Position numbers and translations under genes: made by a program
From: Cryptomeria japonica
Taxonomy: Eukaryota > Streptophyta > Pinopsida > Cupressales > Cupressaceae
Assembly: GCF_030272615.1 (NCBI RefSeq)
Contig: NC_081412.1
Coordinates: 143,573,247-143,637,246 of the forward strand
DNA length: 64,000 nucleotides
Reading direction: 5' to 3'
Shown here: piece by piece, positions 32,625 through 44,837 of the stretch
Position numbering within the stretch: the first letter of the stretch is position 1
Layout of the letters: each line of letters starts with the position of its first letter
Notes under the pieces: generated by a model
Seen by the model: the letters and a program-made list of their open reading frames with translations, nothing else
Database searches by the model: none
What the model was told of the DNA's origin: nothing

Positions 32625-35600
32625 TATAAGGAAAGCCATGCGCGGAAAATGTTCTCCTATCGTCAATTCTAAGGGGATTAGCAAGCAAGAAAGTATTTCA
32701 ATTTCAATTTGCAATACATTAAAATAAACACAGACAGGAGATTATGATGAACTAGATAGAATAGCACCAGAGAAAGACACCAGATATACGTGGGAAAACC
32801 CTTATGGGTAAAAAACCCACCACCAAAGAGAGATCACTTTATTCAGTAAACAACACGATTACAATAGAGTTATCAATCCTCTTTTCCGGACTCTGATCTC
32901 ATAACTCTGTTCTCACCACATGCAGACACATCGACTTGGCTACTTATAAAACCATCACCTCCACACAACCTTCATGCACACCCTTCTTCGCTCTGCTCAT
33001 CAGTTACATCTCCAGCAACCGCTATCAGTCCAACCAAACATTCCTTTGTCAGTTTGTATAACGACCTTGGAATGTGTAGTCACATAAATCTGTCCACTTA
33101 ATTAAATGAATACTTAGTATTTATTTGATTATTTAACCATCAATTAATAATTAATTAAATTAATATTTAATTAATTCATCTTAACCCTATTCTCCTATTA
33201 ATTAAATAAATTATTCAATTTATTTGATTTAATTCACTTAACCAAATTCAGACCATTAATTAAATAAATAAATCATATTTATTTAATTAAATCTTCTCTC
33301 ACATTTAAATAAATTAATATTTATTTAAAACCCCCAAAATCCCACCTCTCACATTTAAATAAATAAATAATTTATTTAAATCACCTTTATCCTCCACCCA
33401 CTTGTATTTTCCTACAAAAGCAAGTTGCACAACTATTTTAAATAAATTATTTATTTAAAATCCTATTTATCCTCACCCACTTGAAACCTTTAATGGTTTC
33501 CCTTAAAGTATTCAAACTTGATGGCTTTAAAGTCTTCAAACTTGATGGCTTCCTTCTATAATCTTCTTAAGACTTTAATGGTTTTCCTTAAAGTCTTCAA
33601 GCCTTTAATGGTTTCCCTCAAAGTCTTCAAGCATTTTAATGCTTTATCTTCATTTTTCTCATTTAAATAAATTAATATTTATTTGAATATTTATCCAAAT
33701 GCAAATTACACCATTTAATTGAAATAAATGATTTTATTTTAATTGAAAATACCAAAATTTCTCCCACTTGCATTTTCCTACAAAATCCACTTGTATGCCT
33801 AAACCCCTTCTAGATTCTTCTAAACCCTTCCTAATTAGCCTAATCCATCCCCTAAATATTGTCACATTCCTAAGCAAATTGGAGTCACTTCTCAAAGACT
33901 CCAAAGTCTTTGAAAAGCAATTAATGCTTTGTGTGTTCAACAAATTAACCCTCAAAGTCTTTGATAACCATTGAAGGCTTTCAACCTTCAACCACTTAAT
34001 CCCCAAAGTCTCCAATAACCATTAATGGTTACCTCAAACCCTCCCACATGGTTAAAACATTTGTTTTGACTCAACCTCTACCCAACCCAAAGGTCTCATC
34101 AAGCCTTTAATGCTTTGACCATGATTATCTCTTAATCATTTGCACAAAGGTTTATCCTTGGATTAACTCTTAATCCAATGGGTAATCTTAATTTAGACTT
34201 GACCCTTACCTTCTAGATAACCATGAGGTCTTCTCAGGCCTTTAATGCCTCCAACCTCTTCTCTCAACCCAATCCTATGTTGACACTTGTCACCATTTTA
34301 TTGGTGCCAATTGTGCACATGGATCCCCAACTTTCAAACTTGGCCCTTGATTAAACCATTCAATCTTAACCCTTCATTTCCCCATTTCTTCTATAAATAG
34401 AACCCTTCTCCTCAAGCAAAAAGAAGCATTTTAGAGTATTGTTGTTATACTGGCATTAGCATAGAGCTTTTTCATAGCATCACTATCTACTCTTGCATAG
34501 TATTTGCTTATCATATTCAACCATCTTGAATCTCCATATGGCATCCATGGCTAGTGCTAAAAGCTGAGAGCTACACTCATTTGGGACTTGGAGAGGAGAG
34601 AAACGAGGGAGAAGCATCAAAAGGCATCATGGAAGCATCTTAGGGAGGCTCTTCTCCTTTCTTTTATTTTGTTAAACTTCTTTCATGCTTTTTGAAATCT
34701 CTCTTGATATGTTTGGAATGGTTTTTAGTTCTTTGTTTTGTTTTTATGGTTGAAACTAACTTATTAACATTGAACTTTGTTGTTGCCTTGTCCCCATTTC
34801 CATGACATCAGAATGTAACAACCTGTCCATTCATGAACTCACGGAAAACATATTATCCCACATTCATCTAGAAGTCGGGTTGGTTTGTATTCAAATACAC
34901 CGACAGAAACATTCCAAATGTCTGCCTACTAGTCTTTTGGACTTCAGTCCGAGCGACCATCCACAGTTGGATACTTCCCCATCGACCATCAGAACGAACA
35001 CTGAAAAGTTTCCCCAATATCCAATCAGTAGTAAATGACTTCATCGGACTTCGGTGTAACTTTCATCTAGTCAACCTGATCGCCAAAGGCGACCTCATCG
35101 GGTATCGGTGTAGAAAACAACCAGTTCTCCTGATCTCCGATGATACCTCGATCACCGAAGGCAATTCTATCGGGTCATCAGGAAGACAACCAAACAGCTA
35201 ACCCGATCATTCGATCTTCCTTGATCTCTTTTTACGCTCCGCCACATGGAACCCCCTGATTGGATTTGGGGTCCCTACCCTGCCACCTTAGCACGGCCTC
35301 ACTAATCGCCCAGAATGAAGCTCTTCTTTGTCGCTAGGTCCCACCATGGTCACCAAGTCATGGGGAATAAACTTCATGCATCTCGCCATAGCAGTATAGC
35401 GACAATTGTCCAATCATCTCGGTCTTGCTCACTCATTAACTTGCCTAAGCTTCTCTCTTGTCGGGTCCCACCATTTGGTTGCCAAGCCATGATGGATAAC
35501 CTTCGTGCGTCTCGCCATAGCGGTATAGCGATAATCGTTCAATCATCCTGGACTTGCTCACCTATTAACTGATCATAGGAAGAAGGTTCCATCAGCCATC

Positions 35601-36236
35601 AGCATAACTACAAACAAGCAATCCTGATCCCCGATAAACCAGTAGACGACTTCATCAAAGCGGTTCCAGATAGATCGGCCCTATCGACCATCGGCAACAG
35701 TACTACAAAGTTACCCCGATCACCTAAAGAGCTTCATCGGGTCATCGACACATACCCTAAACTGTTTCCTCGATGAGCGATGCACTCCAAGTCAAAAGAA
35801 GTCAAACTCATCAAAGGTGTAGCTTCCAACTTGTTCCACCAATAGCCGATGGCAACCTGATCACCGAAGGCAACTTCATCGAGTCATCGGCCAGACTCCG
35901 GCAGTGCTCCTCCAATAGATGAAACACATGAAGGCGACTTCATCAAGTGATCGGGACAACATCCAATAGGCTACATCAGGACATTGGCAAGACTTCAATA
36001 TGGCTAACCCGATAGGTGATGTTAACCCGATGACCACAAAAGCAGATCCGAACACTGGTTCCCAATAACCAAACAAGGAGGATACATCAGGTCGACCTAA
36101 CCCGATACTTGTCCGCAACATGTTCATCTACCAGAGTTACACCGATAGGAAAAGTCCAAAACCCGATACCTTCCCACAAGTTGTTCCATCGGGGTAAGTT
36201 ACACTGGTTAGGAGAATTCGAGGCATATTTCCAACA
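32625..36236 (-). mobile_element. Solo copia-type LTR holding another solo LTR
   Basis: A 5-bp duplication TTATC flanks it (32620-32624 and 36237-36241). The right end is CCAACA; the left end reads TATAAGG where TG would be expected. Joining the flanks restores an AT-rich sequence that matches the inverted copy at 39100-39235 straight across the junction, so the empty site is supported inside the window. The acgtgggaaaaccc motif near 32789 fits a minus-strand copia LTR. Removing the nested LTR and its extra target copy leaves about 1.87 kb. The 34810-36230 part is comparatively GC-rich with many ATCGGGTCATCGG-like phrases. No internal region. Confidence 0.8.
33075..34810 (+). mobile_element. 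Solo gypsy-type LTR
   Basis: 1736 bp starting TGTAGTCACATAAATCTGTC and ending CATGACATCA, with a perfect 5-bp duplication GAATG on both sides (33070-33074 and 34811-34815). The start resembles the gypsy LTR at 25916 read from the other strand. A TATA-like TTCTATAAATAG lies near 34390, so transcription would run rightward. Internal repeats include AT-rich TTTAAATAAATTAATATTTATT stretches (33110-33430) and several TTTAATGG-TTTCC-TTAAAGTCTTCAA units (33480-33640). Frames here are not genes. Confidence 0.9.
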
Positions 36237-36241
36237 TTATC

Positions 36242-37500
36242 TTCATTAATTAATTAAATTCAATTTCCGTCTTCCCATAATTAAATAATTGTTTTAAATT
36301 ATTTAATTAGCTAACAATAACTTCTCAAAAAAACTAGAACCTAATTATTTAATTATCTAAAAATAGAAACATGCTAAAAATAAAAAATACTAAAAATAGA
36401 AACCTTGCTAAAAATAGAAACCTTCTTAAAAACTAGATTATATTTTTTCAAGATGAAAGCATAGGTATACTTGACAGACGCATGAATAGAGAATTCACTT
36501 GCATAGCAAAAGAATTGGTTATTTCTGCAATTTGAGGCTCCTGATAAAAATTGATCTCTAATACCATCCTCAAAAAAGCCTTGAACCTACAAGATCAAAA
36601 TCACAAAGACTCACAAGAACAAATGTTAAATGGATTGATTCACGTTGAGTTCACTGGATGTTCTACAAGGGAAATCAATATGCTAATTATATTAAATAGG
36701 AAACCACTAAACCCTAGATCTAAAGCAAAATCCAATCGTATACTCAATAGAGGAATACTTGAAAGAAATCAAACAATTGCAAAACAAAGTAAACCCATGT
36801 TGATGCTCAAGCACTTGGCCTCCATTGTCTTTCTCCTTGTGTTGTATGATAGCTCTCAAAATCATAGTATGAAAACCTGCAATATTGATGCACAAGAATA
36901 CAAAGATAGTGGTTACCCATTGTTGAGAATCGTTGTTGATTTTATAGATTTTTTGAATTTGGATTGACAATTGAGATTGATTTGAAAATAGAGTTGATCA
37001 ATGGTTGAGGATTCATGAGACAAGTTGATGGGAGATAATTACTCAATGTAGTTGGCTCTGATTGAGAATTTCACTCATCTAACCGATTTGATTAAATTGT
37101 TAAGAGAATTGATTGATTAGTCAGAAAAAGGTGATTTCAAAAAGAATGGGTTGACTAGTCAATTAGAAAAAGTGATTGATGATTCACTAGTGGAAACTAA
37201 GAAACTAAGAGTAAATGACAGTTAAGATTTTCAACATGTGATGTAGGAAATTTGAAATGAAATTGCATTTGAAGAAAATTTTAGTTTTCGAAAATATGAA
37301 ATGAAATTAAAATAAGAAGGAAACAGAATTAATTTGAATTTGGAGAGAAATGAAATTAAAATAAGAAGGAAACAAAATTAATTTGAATTTGGAGAGAAAT
37401 GAAATTCTTTCGAAACATGAGACAAATTAAATTAAATAAATTATTTAAATTTTTTTATCGATTGGTCATAATCGAGATTTGTATTTTATTTAAATATTTT
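36242..37500. repeat. AT-rich LTR-derived DNA, no gene
   Basis: 36242-36320 matches the reverse complement of about 39115-39230 (gtcttcccataattaaata and a following ATTTAATTAGCTAA). 36340-36440 carries AAAAATAGAAACCTTGCTAA repeats that also pair inversely with 32570-32640. 37290-37400 holds a direct duplication of a 60-bp AAATGAAATTAAAATAAGAAGG phrase. The 138-residue plus-strand frame at 36551-36967 has no recognisable domain. Confidence 0.5.
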
Positions 37501-37619
37501 TGAGATCTAATCTTGGCCCGAACTAGGTGGGGCTACAACCCAGGAGCCACCTCCCCAAATTACAAATTTCCAAAAGTCAAAGACCCATTCATAGGTCATA
37601 CCCAGGTCATCCACTAACT

Positions 37620-39083
37620 CCACATGAGACGAGGGGGAAAATTGATTGAATAAGTGAATCCCCCTTCATTATTCGCTTGTTCTTCTTCCCAAGAACCTCT
37701 ATCCACCCATCCTCATTCTCAATTACATCCTAAGATGCCCTAACAAATTCGCAAGAGGAAGCCACATTTCCTTTCCTCTCACAAGATGTGTCATCAATCC
37801 AACTTCCTTCAGTCAATCCACAACCCACCAGTTCATTATTTTTGAATGTAGGCTCTAATTCCCCTGAAACCTTAGATGACTTGCTCAATTTTTTTCCCCC
37901 AAGTTTAACAACAGCTGACTTTGTTGGATCCTAGATTAGCTTATCCTTAAAAGATTTTTAGGAATCTTTATCCTCAATAGTTTTTCTAGAATCCTTCCTG
38001 ATCTCCCCCACTTGAATGTTGTCATTCTTTTCCACTACATAATGGTGGGGGGAGACTGCCTTCCACTAGGTGGCCACATCCTTTGATTTTTTGTTGGCAC
38101 AATTAACTTCCAAATGACCAGTTTGGAAACATCTTCTGCATCTAAAAGGAATGTTTTCAAAATCTACTATCTGCACCCATGACCCCTTTGCAATCTTTAA
38201 AGACAACTCAATAGGAGGTGCTTTGGAGAAATCCATCTCAACTTGAATGCGTGCATAAGTAGTATGGAAATAATCCAAAGAACCCTAATCCACTCCCAAA
38301 AACTTCCCTAAAGCATTACCTATGGCTTTAAAACAAGCTTCAAACCATAGTTGTAAATGCAAATTAGGAAGCCTCACCCATACTGGGATTTTATCAAAAG
38401 ACTCAGTATTAGGGTTAAAAGTAGGATACCAAAGTTTCAAAAGTAGCATGTGCTTTTCTTTCTAGCTCTAGAGCTACTCATAGAGGACTTTCTTCTTGTC
38501 CTACACGCTGTCAAAGACCACTACAAAAAAACCTCGAGCACTAGGGTAAATTTGGACATCACCTATCAATATGGGTTTCCAACATTCAATAATCCATTTG
38601 TTTAAATCAACCAAGCTTGGCCAAAACCCTTGAAACCACCTAATCAACCCCATTTCTGCAAAATATTGTTTGTTGTCCTTCATCTCTTCAGATATCTCTA
38701 CATCAAAGTTCACCACTGGCCTCTCAAGAGTCGAATCTTCCCGAGAGAGGGACAACATTGATACATTGGATCCTCCCACGTCGAGGCTCCCTGCAGACGT
38801 AAACCTCTCATTCACTCCAAACGCCTGTTTAGCCTTAGGACCCTTACCAAAGATCTGCTTCCCGAACTGTGATTTCGCCTTAAAAAGAGATGCAAATTTG
38901 TTTCCCCTCTATGAATATCGTTCTTGTCGGCATGGATGGAGGCAACACAAGTAGATCCATTTCTCCACGCTCAACAAAGCCCAAATCCATGTGAGTCGAT
39001 ACCCTAGAGGAGGCACCAATCGAGGCCGAAGCAAGAGCGTTGGCCGAAACCCTAGCATGCCAAAGATAGCACAGGGACTGCAT
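37620..39083 (-). pseudogene. LINE (L1-type) ORF1 remnant
   Basis: Minus strand. Right to left: an N-terminal piece from an ATG at 39083; a DUF4283-like segment with MGLIRWFQGFWPSLVDLNKW and VQIYPSARGFFVVVFDS (38501-38815); KIPVWVRLPNLHLQLWF and AIGNALGKFLGVD followed by a stop; then ARIQVEMDFSKAPP and a CCHC knuckle CRRCFQTGHLEVNC (38066-38278). This is the order in ORF1 of plant L1-type retrotransposons, which bind the element RNA. At least four stops. Downstream only a weak tail is readable; no endonuclease or RT follows. Its right edge meets AT-rich LTR DNA near 39100, so it may be an insertion into that LTR. Confidence 0.85.
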
Positions 39084-39106
39084 CGCACAAGTTTTTTCCT
39101 AAATAA

Positions 39107-39416
39107 ATTATTTAATTGAAGAGATATTATTAGCTAATTAAATAATTTAAAATAATTATTTAATTATGGGAAGACAAAAGTTGACTTCAATTAAATAATG
39201 AAGATTATTTAATTAAAATGTTGTGGTGAAATAATTAATTAAATAAAAATTAATATTAGAAAAAAATTAGATAATTAAATAATTATTTAATTTTGAGAAA
39301 AAATGAGAAATTTATTATTTAATTATTTAATTATGAGAAAAAATGAGAAATTTATTATATAATTAATTAAAGAGGAAAGATTAGTAAAATTAGCGCTTCC
39401 ATACAATTTTAGGTGT
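39107..39416 (-). repeat. Gypsy-type LTR fragment
   Basis: On the minus strand it begins TATAGACACCTAAAATTGTA, close to the LTR start at 25916 with G changed to A in the terminal TG, then AT-rich TTTAATTATTTAATT stretches. Its 39115-39230 part is an inverted copy of the sequence flanking the solo LTR at 36242. Cut on the left by the LINE remnant. Confidence 0.65.
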
Positions 39417-39429
39417 CTATAGCCACATC

Positions 39430-40435
39430 AACATGCTTTTTGTAAGGTGTCGAAAAAGACCCAAAAAAGTAAAACTGATACTCTTGTACAATATATCATT
39501 TTTTTTTTGTGTACTGATGTGACATCACATACTTTTTTTCTTCTCTTTAAAACCATTATAATCTTCAATGTATCCAACTTTATAACACTCCTAAAATAAT
39601 ATTTGCTTCTTTAAAGCCTTATAAATAATGTAATAATATTAGAAAAAAAAAAAAAGTATGCGACAAAAGAAAGAGACATCCAATAAAATTAGAAGTCCGC
39701 GTCATGCCAATTGTACAGGCAATATACACGTGAGGACTGAAATTGTTTTCCTTTATTCTTTTCCCTAGTTTGTATTTGCGTGTTCAGAGGTGCCGAAAAC
39801 ATGCTTAGGTTTTTATATTATCCTAGTTTGTCTTTACTCAAATTCAAGACAAAAACAATATAGGGCCTATAATTCACTCAATCAAAGCAGACGCTATACG
39901 ACCTGGTTTCTGAACAAAGCTCATACTTTTTATAGTATTTTATCAGTTGTGGATAAAATTTTATTAACAATCTTCAGGAAACAATGGTCGAGAAAGGAAA
40001 AATCAATGGGTGCCTTTAAGATCTGGGGACCCAGAGCGTGATTGCAGGCTAAGGCCAAGAAAAAGAAGCTATCGTGCAGGCGTGACAGACTGCCCTCTTC
40101 TGCTCTGCTGTTAAAAGTGAGCATGTGTAAGGGATGTGCATGTCAGAAAATGGCCGGAGTTTGGGATTTGTACTGCTCAAATATTCACACGCATGTTTGA
40201 ATGTCATCAATCGATCAATCAAACCCAAGAGGAGTGCACACCTATATCAGTTTGCAGGCCTGGCCAAGAGTACGGTCAAGCTACTCCTGCCACTTGCACT
40301 GATACCTCCTAACTTATCATTCCAAACCTATTTAGATCTGATTAAAAATTAAATAAATTAATCAAACTATCTGAGTAAATTGTAGTTAATGAGATAAGAT
40401 TGTTCAAAGCTAGTATTGGAAATTGCTTGGAAATT
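39430..40435. other. Intergenic DNA, no gene recognised
   Basis: Not obviously repetitive. Frames at 39790-40041, 39930-40124 and 40134-40352 are short, overlap on both strands and show no domain. I see nothing I can name. Confidence 0.4.
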
Positions 40436-40436
40436 G

Positions 40437-42320
40437 GATTCAATTGTGTGAGCTTTATCATCAATGTTGAACAATCATAAATTCTGTGAATTTTTTTATC
40501 AATATTTCAAATCACATTCCGTGATCCATCATCAGAATCTAGTGTTGATAATTGCTATTATTGGATTCAATTGTGTAAGTTTTTCATCAATGTTTCAGAT
40601 CACACTCCATGATCCATCATTAGGACTTTGGTAGTTTGCCAAGAAGAAAAATCCTTAGAATGTTAGATAATTTAAGAAGGAAAATCTTGATGATGGATAA
40701 TGGAGTGTGATTTGAAATTAGAATCCAGAAACCGCAATAATATTAGATTTTTCAGAATCTAGTGTTGATAATTGTTGTTATTGAATTCAATTGTGAGTTT
40801 TTCATTAATGTTTCAGATTACACTCTGTGATCCATCCTTAGGACTTAGATAGTTTATGGAGCCTCGCAACGTTAGATAGATTAAGGAGGAAAATTCTGAT
40901 GATGGATCACGGAGTGTGATCCAAAATGATGAAAAAACTCGCAAAATCGAACCTAGAAACAACAATGATTTAGTTTTTCAAAATCTAGTGTTGATAATTG
41001 TTGTTATTGGATTTAATTGTGTGAGTTTTTCATCAATAATTCATATCACATTCCACGATCCCATCATTAGAACTTAGGTAATTTACGAAGAAAAAACATC
41101 CGAAGGATGTTAGATAGTTTAAGGAGAAGGAAAATTCTGATGATGGATCACAGAAAATTATCATGAAAAAATCGTTTACGAAGAAGATAAATCCTCACAA
41201 CATTACAATCCAATATCAATAAATTGTAGTTTCGTATCAGATCCTACTTCATGCTCTTCAATTGAATATAGTATTTCAGTTTTAGATTTCATACTTCTTC
41301 TCATGTTGTAAGAGATTGTGTACCCAGAGATAAATAAATCGAGTATGTAGCAGACCAATTAGCATGAACCTTCGTCACCAGGCATCCAAGCTCAGTGAAT
41401 GGTGCTAAATTCAGGATAATTTTTACTTCAAATTTGCTATTTCCTCTTATTCTCATGAGATTGCTATTTCCTGGATTAGAGCTTACAGATTATAGACTGT
41501 ATCCAAATTCACTCACAGGCTTTATATATTAGTAAGAACAGTGTCCCCAACTTTCACTTTGACCTCGAAGGCAAATCTATTAAGTAGCGAGTCTGGCACA
41601 TCTATTAATTTAAGAAGAAAAATCCTTGTAATGTTAGATAATTTAAGAAGGAAAATCTTGATGATAGAAAACGGAGTGTGATTCGAAATGAGAATCCAGA
41701 AATCGCAATAATATTAGATTTTTCAGAATCTAGTGTTGATAATTGTTGTTATTGAATTCAATTGTGAGTTTTTCATTAATGTTTCAGATTAATGTTTCAG
41801 ATTACACTCTGTGATCCATCGTTATTCTCATGAGATTGCTATTTCCTGGATTCCAATACTATAGAGCTTACAGATTATAGACTGTATCCAAATTCACTCA
41901 CAGGCTTTATATATTAGTAAGAACAGTGTCCCCAACTTTCACTTTGACCTCGAAGGCAAATCTATTAAGTAGCGAGTCTGGCACATCTATTAATTTAAGA
42001 AGAAAAATCCTTGTAATTTTAGATAATTTAAGAAGGAAAATCTTGATGATAGAAAACGGAGTGTGATTCGAAATGAGAATCCAGAAATCGCAATAACATT
42101 AGATAGATTAAGAAGGAAAATTCTGATGATAGATCACCGAGTGTGATCCAAAATGACGAAAAAACTCGCAAAATCGAACCTAGAAACAACAATGATTTAG
42201 ATTTTCAAAATCTAATGTTGATAATTGTTATTATTGGATTCAATTGTGTGAGTTTTTCATCAATAATTCAGATCACATTCCACGATCCCATCATTAGAAC
42301 TTGGGTAGTTTACGAAAAAA
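40437..42320. repeat. Cluster of palindromic GATCCATCATC repeats
   Basis: At least ten pieces of one short inverted-repeat family in both orientations: ATCACACTCCATGATCCATC near 40595, its mirror GATGGATCACGGAGTGTGAT near 40900, and variants near 40515, 40690, 40820, 41045, 41140, 41660, 41795, 42050, 42125 and 42270. Flanks often read ATTGGATTCAATTGTGTGAG and TTTTTCATCAATG or the reverse. Structure suggests a MITE-like foldback family (inference). Other members lie near 48020-48190 and 49750-49860. Confidence 0.75.
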
Positions 42321-42786
42321 AGAAAAAACATCTTAAGGATTGATCTTCTCAGGATGTTACAATCGAATCCAAAAACAGCAAGTATCAATAAATTGTAGTT
42401 TCATATCAGATCCTACTTCATGTTCTTCAATTGAATATAGTATTCCAGTTCATACTTTTTCTCATGTTATAAGAGATTGTGTACCCAGAGATAAATAAAA
42501 TCGAGTATGTAGCAGACCAATTAGCATGAACCTTCGTCACCAGGCATCCAAGGTCAGTGAATGGTGCTAAATTCAGGATAATTTTCACTTTAAATTTGCT
42601 ATTTCCTCTTATTCTCATGAGATTGCTATTTCCTGGATTCCAATACTATAGAGCTTACAGATTATAGACTTTGTATCCAAATTCACACACAGGCTTATAT
42701 ATTAGTAAGAACAGTGTCCCCAACTTTCACTTTGACCTCGAAGGCAAATCTATTAAGTAGGGTGTCTGGCACATCTATTAATTAGG
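41211..42786. repeat. Local segmental duplication
   Basis: 41211-41725 and 42380-42786 are close copies in direct orientation, offset 1169 bp (the phrase AAATTGTAGTTTC starts at 41221 and 42390). A partial third copy lies at 41821-42097. Copies share TATAGACTGTATCCAAATTC, GTGTCCCCAACTTTCACTTT and GAAGGCAAATCTATTAAGTA. Copy 1 lacks an 11-bp CCAATACTATA present in the others. The block contains palindromic repeats and ends about 1.3 kb downstream of the MIZ1-like gene. Confidence 0.88.
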
Positions 42787-44093
42787 GTGTCTGGCAAACC
42801 TATTGAGTAGGGTGCAAGGCAAATTCATTGTGGTAAAACTTATGCTGGGTCCACAGAGGCAGACTATAGGGTCTTTATCCTTTGCAGGACTGAACTGATC
42901 CCTCTGGGTAAATTGGAGAGACTTCCCAGCGGTATATTTAGCTATTAATGCTTGCAATTTGGGGTGTCAGTGAATTGTGAAACATGAATTGGTGTGCGTT
43001 CCAGTGCAAGCCATGCTCCAAAAAATAAAAATGAAGGACGATTAACTAAAAATTCTAACGATTACAGCGACTGCTTGAGGGTCTTTTTCATTTTTCATTA
43101 TTAATGGAGTAGACCGGTGCTTGACAAAGCTTCACAGTAATTTCTTCTTTCACACCCTTGATTGATTTTGATGGCTTATGTTGCAAAGCAACTAATCCGT
43201 GGAACCAAAAGTGGCATACATAAAACCCACTAGAATTCAACGATATCATCAACTTTTCTTTTCACTAATATAATAGCAGCTGCTTGAGTGGCTGCTTGCT
43301 TGACAGAGCTTTACGTTTTGCCCTTGAGTGTACCATTTCGGTTATGTATCATGTTACTTCAGGGTAAAAGCATCTATGTACTCTCCATAACCTAGAATTT
43401 TAGTATTCACAATTAAATAGTGTAAATCACAGGAAACCAACAAAGTTACATTTAATGAAAGAAATCCACATATAAAGTGACAATTCATAACTTGATTTTT
43501 CTGAAAGAAAAATAAATAAAGTCTAGTAGTTTTACAGTCCCTCTCCAGGATCCTTCAATCAGGTCCCCGTAATATAAGTATTAAATGTACAATGTCTCAT
43601 CAATGAAATATTGTGATAATGAAAGAGATCAGATGATTTAGCCAGTAGTTACAACAGTTTATTTGAGTAACCAGATTGCATCACTTGCCTCCGGTCCAAA
43701 TTCTTTCGGATGTTGTCAGACATTGGATCTAAATTATTTCATACAAACCATTTCAGAGGCCATGAGTATGATCCCCCAAAGGACAAGCCACCCTAATGCA
43801 ATAGAACCCCAAAGGCTCGTCTTGCCTAACCCAAAGGCTTGTATTGAAATACCCAAACCCAAAGGCTTGTCTTGCCTTTGCCACAAATTGATGTGCTTGA
43901 AATCTGAAAAAAATGGGGAGTTTTCCATTTTCCCAATTAGAATGCAATAATCAGCAGCAAAAGCAACCAAACATTTATGATACTAGACCTGATTAATTCC
44001 CAATAAAAGCTGCCCACCTCCTTGAATTTCCAGCATCTGATCTCAATCAGAAAACAGAGACATCCATATAACCTAATAACACACAAAGCCAAA
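42787..44093. other. Downstream flank of the MIZ1-like gene
   Basis: No gene recognised. Around 43780-43880 a phrase CCCAAAGGCTTGTCTTGCC recurs three times at about 30-50-bp spacing. The part nearest 44093 would be the gene's 3' untranslated region, but I see no clear polyadenylation signal to fix its end. Confidence 0.4.
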
Positions 44094-44837
44094 TCAAATC
44101 CTCAGCAAGAAAATGCTCAGCTCAGGCCCCCCTGTGCCATCAGGATTCATCATGTAAAAAGCCTCGGAGTCCCTCGATCCAACAACCCTTTCAAATTTAG
44201 CTCTCATATACATTAGTTCCCCGTCAGAACCCTCTTCAATTGGAAGTACTCCAGCGCCCATTGAAACAGCCTGAACCATGCTCAGAATCTGGCTATCTGT
44301 CTCGGAGCAGTTTCTCCTGATAGCATACCCTGTTTTCCTTCCATTGCAATACATTGTCCAGACGGACTCCTGAAACAATTTCCCTCTATTTGCAGTCCTC
44401 TCACATTCCAGAGCAATTCTGACCAATCCAGATGCCATCTCCTTCACAAGGGAGTTGGTAGGCGTTGCAAGTTCTAGAAGCAGAACAGGCCTAGACCTGG
44501 GATCATCCTGCACGACAAAGTGCACATGACCTTTTCTGTAACCAAACAGTGTGCCTGTGACTCTGCTTCCTAGTGATGGATTGTCGGAAGGACCTGCAGG
44601 CATTCCCATCCATTTGCAGGGAATTGGTAGAGGTATGACCCTGAAAAGAGACCTCAGCATGTTTGCAACACTCTTCGTCTTGTGGGTTGCTTTTCCAAAT
44701 GGAACTAACCCAAACAACTGCTGTTTCTGATCATGATCATCCAAACCCATTACCCCAAGAGCACTTACCGATAAAAACTTCCTACTGCTACTACTGATGT
44801 TGCTACAACATTCTCCATCTGTCTCATCCAATGACAT
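44094..44837 (-). CDS. MIZU-KUSSEI1 (MIZ1)-like DUF617 protein
   Basis: 247-residue protein of the plant-specific DUF617 family; its founder MIZ1 is needed for root hydrotropism in Arabidopsis, but most members are uncharacterised and no enzyme activity is known. The domain fills about residues 91-247: GTLFGYRKGHVHF, DDPRSRPVLLLELATPT, LVKEMASGLVRIALECE, WTMYCNGRKTGYAIRR, VQAVSMGAGVLPI, ELMYMRAKFERVVGSRDSEA, FYMMNPDGTGGPELSIFLLR, then the stop at the usual family C-terminus. The Ser-rich N-terminal third is variable in the family. Start: the first in-frame ATG is at 44835-44837. The frame stays open upstream to a TAG at 45027-45029 but has no ATG, so a longer product would need an upstream exon. 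Single exon, no internal stops. It is the only intact-looking cellular gene here. Confidence 0.93.
   Translation of the reverse strand: MSLDETDGECCSNISSSSRKFLSVSALGVMGLDDHDQKQQLFGLVPFGKATHKTKSVANMLRSLFRVIPLPIPCKWMGMPAGPSDNPSLGSRVTGTLFGYRKGHVHFVVQDDPRSRPVLLLELATPTNSLVKEMASGLVRIALECERTANRGKLFQESVWTMYCNGRKTGYAIRRNCSETDSQILSMVQAVSMGAGVLPIEEGSDGELMYMRAKFERVVGSRDSEAFYMMNPDGTGGPELSIFLLRI

Noticed and set aside
32443-36236. TGTTGG at 32443 as the left end of the outer solo LTR
   Set aside because: The direct repeat shared with 23772-24210 continues past 32443, and only the boundary at 32625 gives matching TTATC duplications.
36551-36967. 138-residue plus-strand frame
   Set aside because: AT-rich repeat setting, no recognisable domain, opposite frame also open.
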